Positions 11,737 through 24,800 are shown, numbered from the stretch's first letter. The stretch: 64,000 nt of DNA from Lonicera japonica (GCA_021464415.1 CM038467.1:30125248-30189247), one strand, 5' to 3'. Program-made: numbers and translations. The notes: a model not told the origin generated them from the sequence alone.

Positions 11737-14030
11737 TACAACGATAAAGAATAGCAGATTACAACATCTTAAAAATGTTAAAACAAGAACGAATTTACCA
11801 AACAAACAACAATTAGGAACATCGGGTTGAGTCGCGGACTAGGTCTCTTTCTTTAAGACGATTTGCGGCTCTACTCGGTGTTTGTGCTAGCAGTTCGGAT
11901 AGGTCACGTCGTCCCCAGGATACAACAAGCCCAAATAATCCTTCTGTCTCGATTTTTCTCGCACGGTGGAAAATCAGAATTTTAACTTTTTTTTATAACT
12001 TGGCCGGAATCAGTAAACTATTCTTGCTGGAGGCAAAAAAATAAATTTTGGAAGATTTTTTAAGCGCAGAGAAGATATCCAACAATGGAGGTTTTTTTGC
12101 ATATCTCAGAAGAGAGACAAAAATATTTTTTTAAACGAAAAATTATTATCGTACTGTGAGAATTCACAAATGTGACCCCCGGGTTTCAACATCTAGTTTG
12201 GGAGTTTAAAACATCAGAAAGGATTATGTTGTTCCATTTGCTTCTATGTGTTGATAATTTATATCGTAGGTCAATCTATCATATTGTAGATGTAAGAGGT
12301 TCATTCAGAGTCGCCAGCACGTTTTACGAGAAAACGGACAAAAGAGTTGTGTAAGGGAAAATGCTACAGATAAGCCTTTTCTTTACATGTTTGTCTACGA
12401 AACCAGGATTCTATACACTTCGAGAACTATATTAAGAATCGAGTAGGTGTTAAACACCCATTCCGCCCTTTCGATCTTTAGTGGTCTTATATGTTTATTC
12501 TATGTTGAAAAACTTGGATGCTTTTACTGATATTCTACTACTTTTTGAAAATATCTCATAAAAACCTGATTTTGGAAAAAACGGGGAAATGGGTGAAAAC
12601 CTTGTATTCCGTGATTCGATGTTTTGGTTTTTTGAAAGTCTGATTACTAGTGACAATTTTATTTTATCTATTTTTGAAATAAGAATGATTTGGTATTGTT
12701 TCATCAGATAACAATATCAAGTATTTAATTTGGTTAATTTAGAAAAGATCGGATATTATCGAAATTGATTTGATATGGAATTTAACTCTTGAGGAGAGTG
12801 TGTCAGATACATTACAATCTACATGAAAGACAGAATATATCAGAGTTTAATTCCTAAGTAAACTTTATCAGTTCGGGTTTTGAAAATTTGGTTTTATCCG
12901 GATGATAATGGCATTACTTCTTCTGGTTTTACAAATGATTTTATCAAGGTTTTATCAAGTTGTTTTGAAAACAATAAAACATCGATAACTTGACAATTAG
13001 TTTATCCAGCTAGAAAGTGGACAGAACAACAAATATAACGAGTCTACAGATAATACACTTAATTAAAACGAGGAGGGTGGAAGTAAATGCTTTTGATTTA
13101 TGTTGGCCCAAGCAAGCCAACTCCCTACTCACTTATAGTACTTCCGAGAAATTAAGCAAGTATGTATGATAAACTTAATTAAGAATTAAACAAATCTATA
13201 ATTACTAAATAAAGTACAATAAAATTAGTATACATATATATTATTTGATTACTATAAGATACTTTAGTTACCTTCCCAATGATATATATAAGAATGAAAG
13301 AGATAAAATATAATACGACAGAAGATAATCCGGCGCATATAGACTTTTCTCCTTCAGATACAGTCGAGAATTCGACTTTCAAAAGTTTGTCGCGCGACAT
13401 TCCCCACAAAAGTAGAAATGTAGCTCGACATTTGGACCAATGTCGCATGACTAACGGTTGAAGTGATGTCTATGACAGGCTGATGTGTCAGGAAGTGGAT
13501 GGTCTAGGTCAGAGGGGTTTGTCGTGCGACAATATGGTTTGTCGCACGACAAATCCTTCTAGAAATAGGTCTGTTGGGTTACAAAGTTCCCGGAGCAGTT
13601 TTAGTATTTTTTTGGGTGAGTTCTAGACTCAAAAGGTGCTTTTTGAGGGTTTTTGTGGGGGTTAGGGATTGGGGTGTTTACACACACCGTTGCATTGAAG
13701 GAGAGAAAAACGGGTTAAGAGAAAAGTGGAAGTCATCCAAAACGTATCGACACAAGACTGAGTCAAAACCAATTTTAATTTTTGAATTTTAAATAAAAGA
13801 AAATATTTTTTTTTAATAAATAAAATTTTCCAAATAAATTTTGTCTAAAAAGACAATACTTTACTCAAAGCCCAAGCCTACAGCCCGGGTCGGGTGGGGT
13901 CGGTTCAGTTCGATTGGTCCGCTCGTGTGTTGTGAACCACACCATCCAAATCCTCACCCAATAGTACAAAAGTTTAATGCCCAAAGGGCTCATGCCTTTA
14001 AGAAAATTCTTCCTTATAAAAACCCATGAA
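11737..14030. other. No gene; probable copia leader/LTR followed by anonymous repeat-like DNA
   Basis: Just upstream (minus sense) of the gag start, 11760-12000 resembles the untranslated leader and LTR of a copia element, but I could not fix the LTR boundary or a primer-binding site. 12170-12480 holds a phrase (agagtcgcca) familiar from plant gypsy-type LTR leaders. 13380-13560 contains repeated GTCGYRCGACA imperfect palindromes. No coding region is supported. Confidence 0.4.
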
Positions 14031-14039
14031 AGTTTTTAT

Positions 14040-15902
14040 TTCTCTTATATGTGAGACTTAGGAAAACAAAAGAATGCTCACTTGGTGCTTGCTTTGGTTT
14101 GGACCTTCTCATTACACTACCAATGTAAGATATATGCAGGATATTTTGGGATGTTACAATCTCCACCCATTACATCCCTGACGTCCTCGTCAGGCCGGGA
14201 TCACATACAAACAATATCAGCTCTAGCTAGCCGTTGGCTTATCGTCAGTCCCACAAACATGGGATATTTTGAAAGAGATATGTCCTAGGACTATTCATAT
14301 ATTATGATTTGTACTTGGATATCTTATGCTTATTGTCATAAATAAAGTTTATTTCATTTTACTTTATATTCTCTTGTAAATAATATTTATTAATACTAGT
14401 TCATCAAGTACGTGACTAGATTGTGGGATGCTAGTATTGTTATAATAATATTGTTTAGATGTCCCTGATCATGTGTCAATAACCTAGGATCACATTAATA
14501 CAATGATTAGAGTATGAGTCAGCTGATAGCTATGTTCCACAAGTCATGGATATGGAGATATCAAGCTGAACATACTGATACTTGTTAGGGAACAAAGTAT
14601 CGGACCGACCCGCTTTGGGGACACTGCGAGGAGTGTTACATAATGTCATCAGTGATGTTCCCCATTTGTGATATCGTATTATCCTCAGACCTGAGATCGC
14701 CATGGTTACCAACATAGGGATTAGCATGTCAGGCATTATCAAACGTTGCTCTTGATCGAGTAATTATAAAGATGATGACCGAGCATACTATGAACTATGT
14801 AGAGGTATGTGGTTGATCAAGATGGGATTTGTCACTCTCATATATTGAGAGAGATATCGTAGGGCCCCTTGATAAGTGTAATTAATATTTGCATGGCCAT
14901 GCACAAATGAGATGTCATTTGTTTTAGATTAATTATACTTAGAGATCAAGAAATAAAGATTGAACTATACAAGAATGGCACTTGCCTAGTCTTGTGTTCA
15001 ATCTAGATATCGATTGACAAAAGGAGTTAATATGTGGAATATCAATTTAATGTTGTGTCGTTTTTTACCTTTATACCTTTTGGATAGTAGTAATGTTTTA
15101 CTAGAGACCGCTTACTATTCGTATAATAAAACGGGCTTTTAATTATACTGCCAAAGAGTGTAAAACCTACAGGGTCGCACACCAAAACGAGTTGGATCAA
15201 AACGAATTAAAACAGGCCAAGTTGGACTTGGGCCCAGTTCGTTTATTGCTTAGGGTTCTCACTAGGGTTCCCTTATAAAAGGGAACCTTTATTCATCTTG
15301 GCCGTTAAGGAAACTCAGAGAGGCTAGAGAGTCAAAATAATTGAGAGAACCCTAGAAGGCGCTAGTACACCAAGCAAGGATCTCACCTCGTTCGTGTGTG
15401 CATACCGTAGAGGCGTCGTAATTTCTACGCTAAGGACGACAACAACAGAAGGATCCGATCCATCCTGTTCGTTTTAGTAACATCAAATCACATATAAGGA
15501 ATGTCTTCTGTCGATTTTATTGAACATTATAGATCCTAGGGTTTATAGATTAGTGCGTAAATTTGTGTATGTGATGCATAATTACTGCCCTAATTACTCA
15601 CATATTTTGGGATGTTACAATCTCCACCCGTTACATCCCTGACGTCCTCGTCAGGCCGGGATCACATACAAACAATATCGGCTCTAGCTAGCCGTTGGCT
15701 TGTCGTCAGTCCCACAAACATGATCCACAATATTCGCACCTCACGTGATAACAGTTATGGGTTTTCTCTAATACCATATGTAACCACCCGGGTTTTCACC
15801 CAAAAATGCTAGCCTAAGTTGTAATTTAATGTCATTGTACCCATATATATACTAGGGAATTTCTTATTACACTACTGATGTGGGATATTTTGGGTCACTA
15901 CA
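14040..15902 (-). mobile_element. TRIM-like miniature retrotransposon, rearranged and split by a solo LTR
   Basis: In minus orientation a short LTR-like segment (15900 to 15779, about 120 bp, TGTAGTGACCC...GGTTACA) is followed by TGGTATTAGAG (about 15777), one mismatch from the initiator-tRNA-Met primer-binding sequence. About 160 bp of internal sequence follows, then GGGTGGAGAT before a second TGTAACATCCC LTR start at 15618. The internal block (15619-15722) is repeated at 14159-14262 with only a few differences, and a further LTR-like segment lies at about 14040-14158. Short terminal repeats around a tiny non-coding interior are the TRIM pattern. The outer target duplication was not found. 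Confidence 0.5.
14270..15602. mobile_element. Solo LTR, copy A
   Basis: This 1,333-bp sequence begins TGAAAGAGATATGTCC and ends TTACTCACA. It is flanked by a perfect 5-bp target duplication TATTT (14265-14269 and 15603-15607). A very similar copy occurs at 19612-20946. It contains a TATA-like TTATAAAA near 15274 and a GTGTGCATACCGTAGAGG segment near its 3' end. No internal retrotransposon domains adjoin it, so it is a solo LTR. Orientation is assigned only from similarity of layout to other LTRs. Confidence 0.85.
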
Positions 15903-16497
15903 ATTGTTGCGCGCTACCTTTAATACATGTAGCTTTGGGATTATATATAGGCCTAAAATTGGTTGTAGCACAATAGCGGCTCAAAAGGGCGGTGTTGCAT
16001 TAGACACCAAAAAACGCAGTGTTGCACGCCTGTTTGGCTCTCTTTGTTGGGCCCATGCAATTCCCCTATTGGACCTGTTTATAAATGGATAAGTGGATAG
16101 GTCGTCTTTTCAATTTTTCTAAGATTCTAGTGAGTTTTGGACTTAACGCTCCTGTTGTTTGAAAATTAGGATTTTACGAGGGTCACAAATAGGGTTTCTA
16201 ATGTGGGTAGAGTGGTAAAAGTGTAAACTTAACCTACAAACTAGTACATTAATACAAAAACCTATACGACTCACTTTTTTTATGCAATTAATTTTACAAA
16301 TTTACATGTACTTGGTGAAAATACTGAATGCAGGGTGTGACAATCACAAATGCCTTAACATGTTCATCATTCACTAGCAAATGTTAATGGTACATCACAT
16401 GGTGCGTGAAAGTAACCCATAATGTCTTTATCAAATTAAATTCCTTAAATTCCCAAGTACTACTGACATAAATATTAGATATTTTCTTCAATAAAAA

Positions 16498-17765
16498 GGG
16501 TGATTTTGTTTTTATCAACGATATTTTGTAGTTAATTTGCATTGTTAAGTTAATCTGCATTGTTAAGTTAATCCACATTGCTTACTAAATTAATCCGCGA
16601 GTGTGGATGGACTGACAAAAATACATTATTGACTTAATTTTATAAATATTGTTTTTATTAATGATTTAATATTAAAATGTCCACTAGATTAATATTACCA
16701 TCCACTTTAATTAAAAAAAATAAAAATATTACATTTAAAAAGTAAGATTATAATGTTATTAACCAATGGGTAAATCCTAATTAACTTCTAAGTAAAATAG
16801 TAAAAACAAAAATCAAAACCCCTCACTCCATTTTATTTCAAATTTTTACTATTTTCTTCTCCCTTCCCTTAATCTGATCTCCTACTTCTTCGCTCTTCCC
16901 TCACCAGATATCATCTTTTTCTTCTTTTTCTTCTCTCTTACACGAGTCACTCCAGATAGTCTCACAAATTATAATGTTATCATAAGTGATTTAATCAACA
17001 TTAGTTCAAATTTTCACTTATACAGAAAAAAGGATATTATTAACTCCCTTTTCCATCGTTATAAGGAATGTTGTAAATATTAAAGACATAATATATTACA
17101 TACTCTCTGTTGTCAATATCATAATGCCTTTTGCCCAAATAATATATAATGAGTGTAAGGAAGTTGACCATATAGTACAACTCTTTACAGCATAACTTTT
17201 AGTAAAATCCAAGACTCATTGAATAAGAATTGACCTAGAAATTACTTTTTAGCATTATTGTCATTTTTCTTTTTCTTTTTAATTATTGTTATTAGTTTGT
17301 TTTTGCAACTCATTTTTGTATATGTGATTTAATGGGGACACTATGCATAATTCAACGAAAGATTCACTATTCCTAATCTGATGGTTGGAATGATTTCCAC
17401 GCTATAAAACCTGGGAAGTCTATATAACCGAAGAAAGCTACGTCGGCCAATATGTCCTACAATTGGCTAAGGAGATATTAAACTATAATGCCAATTTCAT
17501 GCCCAAAATAAATCTCAAAGGCTTTATGATATGTTTTTGACATAATTATTCTTTCCCAAATCATTATAGTGAAAGATAGAACTCTCCGTATTATAAATTA
17601 GAGTACCAAATACTGTGCTACTTTATTAATTACATGATTATTGATACTTTATATGACTATATATTAAAAATTTGACAAACAAGAAATAGGTTTATTGGGC
17701 TTGTCAACATAAGAAGAATATATATATATATATATACATACGTATATTTGTTTGATTCTCAAGTC

Positions 17766-17805
<40 letters not shown>

Positions 17806-18183
17806 TGTGCTTTTCAAACTAACAAAGGGAGAAGTCAGAATTTTTTACTAACATCGTTAAGGTTATTAATTCCCTCTTTTACATAAGTAAAAAAACGAGT
17901 GGGAGTATTAACAATATATTTAATTAATTAAATTACGTACTGATAAGTTAATCAATATATTTAATAAAATCTTTTAAAAATTCTTTAAAGGAAAATAGGA
18001 AATAAATTAAAATGGAAATAGATTTTAATTAGGAATCTAAATTAATACAATTATAAATTCATTTTAATTAGTGGATATACTTCTCAATTTTGAAAAGGGA
18101 ATATTATCAAAGTTTGTTCAAAATTTTCATAAATTAATGGTGGATTAACAACAAGATATTGACTATAGAAATAAAATCACACC
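16498..18183. mobile_element. MULE-like family, copy 2
   Basis: The 1,686-bp element begins GGGTGATTTTGTTTTTATC and ends with the inverted ...AAAATCACACC. A perfect 8-bp AATAAAAA duplication flanks it (16490-16497 and 18184-18191). The terminal inverted repeats run about 45 bp. A CT-rich stretch (about 16850-16940) resembles the one in copy 5. 17505-17805 matches copy 1 including the ATT microsatellite. No transposase is readable. Confidence 0.75.
17768..17805. repeat. (ATT)n microsatellite
   Basis: About 38 bp of ATT repeats lie inside MULE-like copy 2, collinear with the longer tract in copy 1. Confidence 0.93.
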
Positions 18184-18240
18184 AATAAAAATTTGTTCCT
18201 AATTAAGGTGCGTCTTATATACAAATATATATATATATTT

Positions 18241-18652
18241 ATATAGTTATGCTACAAAGAGAGATTCTACCACTTTAGTAAAAAGAAGGGATTCTCATTT
18301 GGATGGGTAAATTGATGAATTATTTTTTGTAATTTTGTATAGATGATCTATATTATGAATATATTATCACCACCAAATTTCATTAAAAATTCAACTTAGA
18401 AGTAGGTGCGATGATTATCAAAAATTTCAACGGTTGAAAATGCGCATATATAGATATATATATATCAATTTTTCAATACACCCACTTCTAGGTTGAGTTA
18501 TTTTATGAAATTTGGTGGAGGTGATTTACTCACTATATAGATCATCTTTACAAATTTTGAAAAAAAAAATTCATCTATTTACCACTCCAAATATGTATCC
18601 ATTCTTTGAATTAAAATGAAAAAATTTTTTTTTTTTATAGCCTAACTCTAAT
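18241..18652. mobile_element. Fold-back MITE in a (TA)n tract
   Basis: Almost the whole 410 bp is an inverted repeat. The left arm (18241-18440, with GATGATCTATATTATGA and CACCAAATTTCAT) is matched by the reverse complement of 18470-18650. Both outer ends run into (TA)n, and the loop near 18450 is also TA-rich. No ORF. The TA flanks resemble micron-type MITEs that insert into (TA)n microsatellites. Confidence 0.75.
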
Positions 18653-19165
18653 ATATATATATATATATATGCCTTAAGTAACTAAAAAATGGGACACAGA
18701 TAATTTTATTGAACTAAACTTTATGAGGATTAGATTAAAAAGTTCACTCATTACTCAATTGATGAAAAGGAAAATGGAGGGGGACACAATCTCTGTGTCC
18801 TTGAAAAGAAAATTAGTGCCTTAAACTTTTTTATTTTTAATCCTCACGGCCACAAATTTTTCAAGTGAAAAGACAAATAACTAATTGACAAGAAAGAGCA
18901 ACGATAAGAACACAGGTAAATGGGATTACACATCATTCTTAGTTCTTAATGGTATATCTATTATACACTTTCTTGCTTTAAGAGAAAAGATGTTAGAAAA
19001 AAAATTCCATTAAAAAAATTAGCAAAAGGAAAGGCAAAAATTAGTCATGTTTTAAAGGACGGTCCTTATTAAATATAGCAATGATATTAATCAGTATGAT
19101 ATGCTGTTTACATTCTTACTATTTTGTTTTGTGGTGAATAGTAGTCTAGTGTAATTTATTTATTA

Positions 19166-19300
19166 AATTACATTTTTTTTTGTGTGTGTGGTCTTTGTGA
19201 TGGAGTATTCGTGCCAGCTAATTTAAGCTTGCCGCAATTGTTTTGTTGCTGCCGGAAATTGATCTGAAGAGCTCTTACCATTGGGCCACAGCTTGTGATT
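19166..19300 (-). mobile_element. Possible tRNA-derived SINE (minus strand)
   Basis: Read on the minus strand, 19295 downward gives a box-A-like TGGCCCAATGGTAAGAG and a weak box B, and ends in a poly-A run (poly-T at 19171-19180 on the plus strand). Flanks attaaattaca (about 19161) and attaattaca (about 19297) could be an imperfect target duplication. Confidence 0.4.
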
Positions 19301-19611
19301 AATTACACCGAGATGAATTCTCATAAATTTTTGCTGTCTATCTCTTGAATTCTCAAAAATTTAATATTAGAAAACTTAAAAATCAAAATTAAATATATTT
19401 TTTTAGAAAAAATTACAAACTAAAACGGTGACTTTATAAGATCTCATATCAACATAATTCAAGACTCAAATCACATATTTAAAGTGTATAAATACAAAAA
19501 TCAAATAGTATTTACTATAGTCTAGGGTATAAAATTCTTTACCATCACCCCGATATATATACATGTAAATGATTTTGCAGTAAGTTTTTCCCTCAACTTT
19601 CTTCTACTTAC

Positions 19612-20946
19612 TGAAAGAGATATGTCCTAGGACTATTCATATATTATGATTTGTACTTGGATATCTTATGTTTATTGTCATTAATAAAGTTTATTTCATT
19701 TTACTTTATATTCTCTTGTAAATAATATTTATTAATACTAGTTCATCAAGTACGTGACTAGATTGTGGGATGCTAGTAATGTTATAATAATATTGTTTAG
19801 ATGTCCCTGATCATATGTCAATAACCTAGGATCACATTGATATAATGATTAGAGTATGGGTCAGCTGATGACTATGTTCCACAAGTCATGAATATGGAGA
19901 TATCAAGCTGAACATACTGATACTTGTTAGTGAACAAAGTATTGGACCGACCCGCTTTGGGGACACTGCGAGGAGTGTTACATAATCTCATCAGTGATGT
20001 TCCCCATTTGTGATATCGTATTATCCTCAGACCTAAGATCGCCATGGTTACCAGCATAGGGATTAGCATGTCAGGCATTATCAAATGTTGCTCTTGACCG
20101 AGTAATTATAAAGATGATGATCGAGCATACTATGAACTATGTAGAGGTATATAGTTGATCAAGATGGGATTTATCACTCTCATATAATGAGAGAGATATC
20201 GTTGGGCCCCTTGATAAGTATAATTAATATTTGCATGGCCATGCACAAATGAGATGTCATTTGTTTTAGATTAATTATACTTAGAGATCAAGAAATAAAG
20301 ATTGAACTATACAAGAATGACACTTGCCTAGTATTGTGTTCAATCTAGATATCGATTGACAAAAGGAGTTAATATATGGAATATCAATTTAAGGTTGTGT
20401 TGTTTTGACAATTATACCCTTTGGGTAATAGTAATGTTTTACTAGAGACCGCTTACTATTTCGTATAATAAAACGGGTTTTTAATTATACTGCTAAAGAG
20501 TATAAACCTATAGGGTCGGTCGCACACCAAAACGAGTTGGATCAAAACGAATTAAAAATGGGCCAAATTGGACTTGGGCCTAATTCGTTTTGTTGCTTAG
20601 GGTTTCTCACTAGGGTTCCCATTTAAAAGGGACCATTGTTCCTCTTGGCCGCACTGCGAGAGAAACAGAGGCAGAGTACGAAATTAGTGTGAGAACCCTA
20701 AAGGCGCTAGTACACCAAGCAAGGATCCGATCTCGTTCGTGTGTGCATACCGTAGAGGCGTTGTATTTTCAACGCTAGAACGACAACAACAGAAGGTTCT
20801 GTCCACCGTGTTCATTGATTTTAATTCGAATCTCGAACAAGGTATGTTTTCTATCGATTTTTATTGAATTGTATAGATCCTAGGGTTTAATGATTAGTGC
20901 ATAAATTAGTGTATGTGATGCATGATTACTGCCCTAATTTCCTACA
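19612..20946. mobile_element. Solo LTR, copy B
   Basis: This 1,335-bp sequence matches copy A (14270-15602) along its whole length with scattered substitutions and small indels. It starts TGAAAGAGATATGTCC and ends TTTCCTACA. A perfect target duplication CTTAC lies at 19607-19611 and 20947-20951, different from that of copy A, so the two are separate insertions. An ORF-like stretch near 20084-19872 recurs in copy A but is not a real gene. Confidence 0.88.
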
Positions 20947-21450
20947 CTTACGAGATCTTTTTTTTTCCTGCCATGTACAAAAAGGATGCATATAATTAAT
21001 GTTAAATTTATATATAACAAATGTAAGAATAAGAAATTAATTTATGCTTTTCTTTTATGGACTGCGATTCTAGAAACACAACGATTTCGATTCGTTATTC
21101 GCACAAACATAACCCACAATATAATAATATTTCACACATCCACCAAAAAATGAGTTCAAAATCAGTACTCTAACACCATATATAACAACTTAGATTCTCA
21201 TCCAAAATGACTAGAGCCAATTATTATTTAATTAAGTTCGTTGATGCAAATATAAATAAGTGATCTCTCTATTACACTTATTATTTTTATGCTTGTTAAT
21301 AACTTATTTTTAATCAAGGGGCGTGGCTTAGTTATCCTGTTATGTGCTTATCAAGCTAGTTATAACATTTATTATTTATTGAATTACAATGGTGAAATTT
21401 GAACCATCGACTCTTTCTCAATTTTTCTTGATATCAGCCAACACTTATTA

Positions 21451-22060
21451 TTGCGCTACCAAGCTATTGCCTTGTAGGAATTGAATCACACCCCGGATAC
21501 ATGCATTCTTTTTAGTTTGAAATGACTATATTATATATATAAATGACAATAATTATTAATTTTGTCATTTAAATTGGTCGACGTACACGTTTAGAACTGC
21601 ATTATTTTTTTTTTCTTTGAGGTAGACCACATACACCAAGACATTGGCAGATGTATTTTCTGGTTTATGATTTAGACTAGTGAGTTCGTCATTTAAATTT
21701 GTTCATATTGCTTTCATTAAATACTTGAAATGTTTTAAATTGTACAATCCAGCTTGCGCTACCAAGCTATTGTCTTTAGGAATTGAATCACACCCCCGAT
21801 ATATGCATTCTTTTTAGTTTGAAACGACTACGTTATATACATAAATAATAATAATTATCAATTTCGTCATTTAAATTGGTCGATGTACGCGTTTAGAACT
21901 GAATTATTATTTTTTTCTTTGAGGTAGACCACATACACCAAGACATTGGCAGATGTATTTTCCGGTTTATGATTTAGACTAGTGAGTTCGTCATTTAAAT
22001 TTGTTCATGTAGCTATTGATTAAATACTTGAAATGTTTTAAATTGTACGATCCAGCTTGC
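21451..22060. repeat. 303-bp tandem duplication
   Basis: Units 21451-21753 and 21754-22060 are direct repeats of about 303 bp, beginning TTGCGCTACCAAGCTATTG and each containing GAGGTAGACCACATACACC. They differ by scattered substitutions and small indels. No coding content is seen. The preceding 20952-21450 and the following 22061-22898 are AT-rich with no gene visible. Confidence 0.88.
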
Positions 22061-22898
22061 AACTTATATATATATATATTAATTGTTGGTATGTGCTTTC
22101 TTTTTCAGCAATATTTGATTTTGAACAAGGCCAACATGTAAAATTAGGGAGCCGAAATAAAACCAACTAAACAAAGATAGAAATATAAGAAGAATACAAC
22201 CTCATAAATATATTCAGTACTTGTAACTAAAATAATGATAACACAAATTTTTACTTCAATACATTGACTAATTTATTGAATTAAATTTTGTTTGTATCAA
22301 GTAATAAAACATATACATATTATATTAATCATTATTTCATGTAAATGCCGTTGATATGCATGAAAAAAATCAAATTAGTGCAATTTATTTGTATATACAC
22401 TAATTGCACGATAAAAAATAATTAATTTTCCACCTATCACCATTGCCATGAAACTTTTATGGTATTACCAGCCGGCTAGCTTCAGACCATTGATCTTTCT
22501 ATCTCAAATTAAACAATGTAAAACTTATTTTTTCAATATTATTTATCGGAAAATATTTTATTTATGTTAAGAAAAATAAAAAATTACATATCATATTGGG
22601 TTTTCAACTAGTAAAAAGACATCCTTTCTCCAAAAAAATAAAAAAACACACACACAAGTAAACTGATATCCCAACATCCCACATTGCTCGTGGGAACATT
22701 TGAATTTAATGATAATTAAGAATCCACTAGCTGTATATTGATATTTGGGTCCGTATGACATGACCGTTTATATGATTTAGGGGAGGAAATTTGCATCGTA
22801 CCATAATCAATCTGTATGGAATTTGGGTAATTTTATTTTATTTTATTGGTGGAGTAAGGTGCGACACTAATAATTATTTTTGTGATCAATATTATAAG

Positions 22899-23162
22899 GT
22901 GGTGATATTGACACTCTCAAATTTTTTTGAAAAAACTTCTATTTTTTATTCGGTCTTTGACAACTGAATAATATATATATTATTCGGTTGTAAATAACCG
23001 AGTATAAACTTGAAAATGCCTTACTCGATTGTCAAGGACCGAGTATATAGGCTTATATTCGGTCCTCAAGAACCGAGTAATAGACACTTTACTCAGTTGC
23101 AAAGGACCGAATGAAAGTGATAGTGTTACCAAGTGTTTTTTGGGGTGCCAATATCACCACCC
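22899..23162. mobile_element. MITE with CGAGT/ACCGA sub-repeats
   Basis: The ends GGTGGTGATATTGACAC and the inverted GTGCCAATATCACCACC form terminal inverted repeats. The interior has four or five copies, in both orientations, of an ACTCGGT-(T/C)-NTCAAG-GACCGA-like unit, and a TA-rich palindrome at about 22965-22990. The target duplication is not clear. A related unit occurs in the element at 58991-59215. Confidence 0.55.
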
Positions 23163-23779
23163 ATAATATATAGTATTATATCAAAAATTCAGTATTATCG
23201 TTACCTTATTAAATTTACCATTACTATTTATATTAGATTGCTGGCCAATACCAAATTCTACATAATTATAGGGTCCAAATTTGTTAAAACTAAAATCCCA
23301 TCATGTTTTCATCTTTTCACAAATAATTATTCTTATTTGTCAAAAGGTTTTCAACTTTAACAATACCAAACTCTTTCTTCCTCTTTTAATAGCCGTCCAA
23401 CTGTCACTCAATTATACGGTTCAGATGGTATTATGAATTATTGTTACATATTCAATTTATTATACTGTATAGTTTATATACACTTGTTTTGAGATTTACA
23501 TATGCCTAGCCTAGTTGGAGCCTCGTATTTGAGAAGTATCCCAAGTAATGGTAAACAATAATTACTTTTTGCAGTTGTAAACAGAGCAATATTATACTTA
23601 TCAAATTTTTTATTGCTTATTTTTATTAGTATGTATTATATAGATTATACTTTCATAAAATATAACAAATATACAATCCATATAATATATCCGGTAAGAA
23701 TAAATGATAAGAATTGTAGGTAAGAAAATCATTTTCCTTGCAAATAAAGAGTTCTACTTCTTTAAATCAAGTTAAATTA

Positions 23780-23981
23780 ACCACAAGCTATGGTTTGGTG
23801 GCTAACCACCCCATGTTAGAGCTCTGGGGTCGACTGGGAGCTAACCACAAGTTGATTTTCGGCAGTAGCAAATCAGTCTGTGGCCAGTGCAAATGGTACT
23901 ACGCGTGAGCGGGAATTAGTCGAGGTGCGCAAAAGCTGGCCCGGACACCTCGTGGGGCAATGCCCCCGAACCAAAAAAAAG
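23780..23981 (+). mobile_element. tRNA-derived SINE with intact target duplication
   Basis: The 5' part carries a box-A-like TGGTTTGGTGGCTAA and a box-B-like GGGGTCGACTGGGA. The 3' part has the consensus GGGAATTAGTCGAGGTGCGC and GCTGGCCCGGACACC I associate with asterid (including Solanaceae) SINEs, then a tail of 8 A. The flanking duplication AGTTAAATTA is perfect (23770-23779 and 23982-23991). Such elements are RNA polymerase III transcripts retroposed by LINE machinery. Confidence 0.85.
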
Positions 23982-24382
23982 AGTTAAATTATTGTGTTTA
24001 TATTTGAACCTACTTGCAATTGGATCACATCTAGACAAATAGAAGCAGGGCGACGAGCATTTATATAAAAATTAAAGTGTGTTTATTAAAACCTTAAAAC
24101 AATAATATATTTATTGGTGTATGTATTATTAAAAAATTATATAACCATTAGTGATATAAAACTAAATAATTTAGTAGCATTGACATACATTATATAGAAA
24201 ATAATATAATATAATTACAATATTACGGTATATTATTATGTAATATTATAAAAACATTATTTGTAATAAAATCAATAAACATGTATCTAATTTGTGGTAG
24301 AATATTAGAGATAGATATTGAGATACAATACAAAGAACAATATAAGAAAGTTTCTTGAGAAGAAAAACAAAGGACACCATGA

Positions 24383-24800
24383 GAGTTTGTAATGGAATTT
24401 TCCGAAGTAAAATGTACTTGTCTTCTTTTTTTTTTTGGTGGAAATAGGAAAGAAAAAATGTACTTGACCAAAGAAAGAATATAATGTACCTTAAATTTGA
24501 AAGATTGTCTAAAGAGTTTGTAATGGAATTTTCCAAAGTAAAATGTAATTGTCTTTTTTTTTTGGTGGAAATAGGAAAGAAAAAATGTACTTGACCAAAA
24601 AAAGAATATAATGTACATTAATTTGAAAGATTATCTAAAGAGTTTGCAATGGAATTTTCCAAAGTAAAATGTACTTGTCTTTTTTTTTTTGGTGGAAATT
24701 AATAGGAAAGTAAAAATGCACTTGACCAAAAAAACAATATAATTAATTTGAAAGGTTGTCTAAAGAGTTTGTAATGGAATTTTCCAAAAATGTACTTGTC
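24383..24800. repeat. Tandem array of 125-131-bp units (four, last partial)
   Basis: Units start at about 24383, 24514, 24640 and 24765 with GAGTTTGTAATGGAATTTTCC. Each full unit carries a poly-T run of 8-11 and TTGGTGGAAATAGGAAAG. The two long minus-strand ORFs here are by-products of the array. No gene is visible in 23992-24382 or 24801-25048. Confidence 0.85.

Noticed and set aside
15880..16092. CACTA-type terminus (CACTACAATTG) and a 70-codon frame
   Set aside because: The CACTACA phrase is better explained as the edge of the TRIM-like LTR; no matching inverted end or TSD was found.
19872..20084. 70-codon frame conserved in both solo LTRs (also 14530-14742)
   Set aside because: It is conserved only because the two LTRs are recent copies; it lies wholly within the LTR and has no recognised product.
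24223..24618. 131- and 96-codon overlapping minus-strand frames
   Set aside because: Produced by the 125-131-bp tandem array; the repeated FFLSYFHQKKK text follows the array period.
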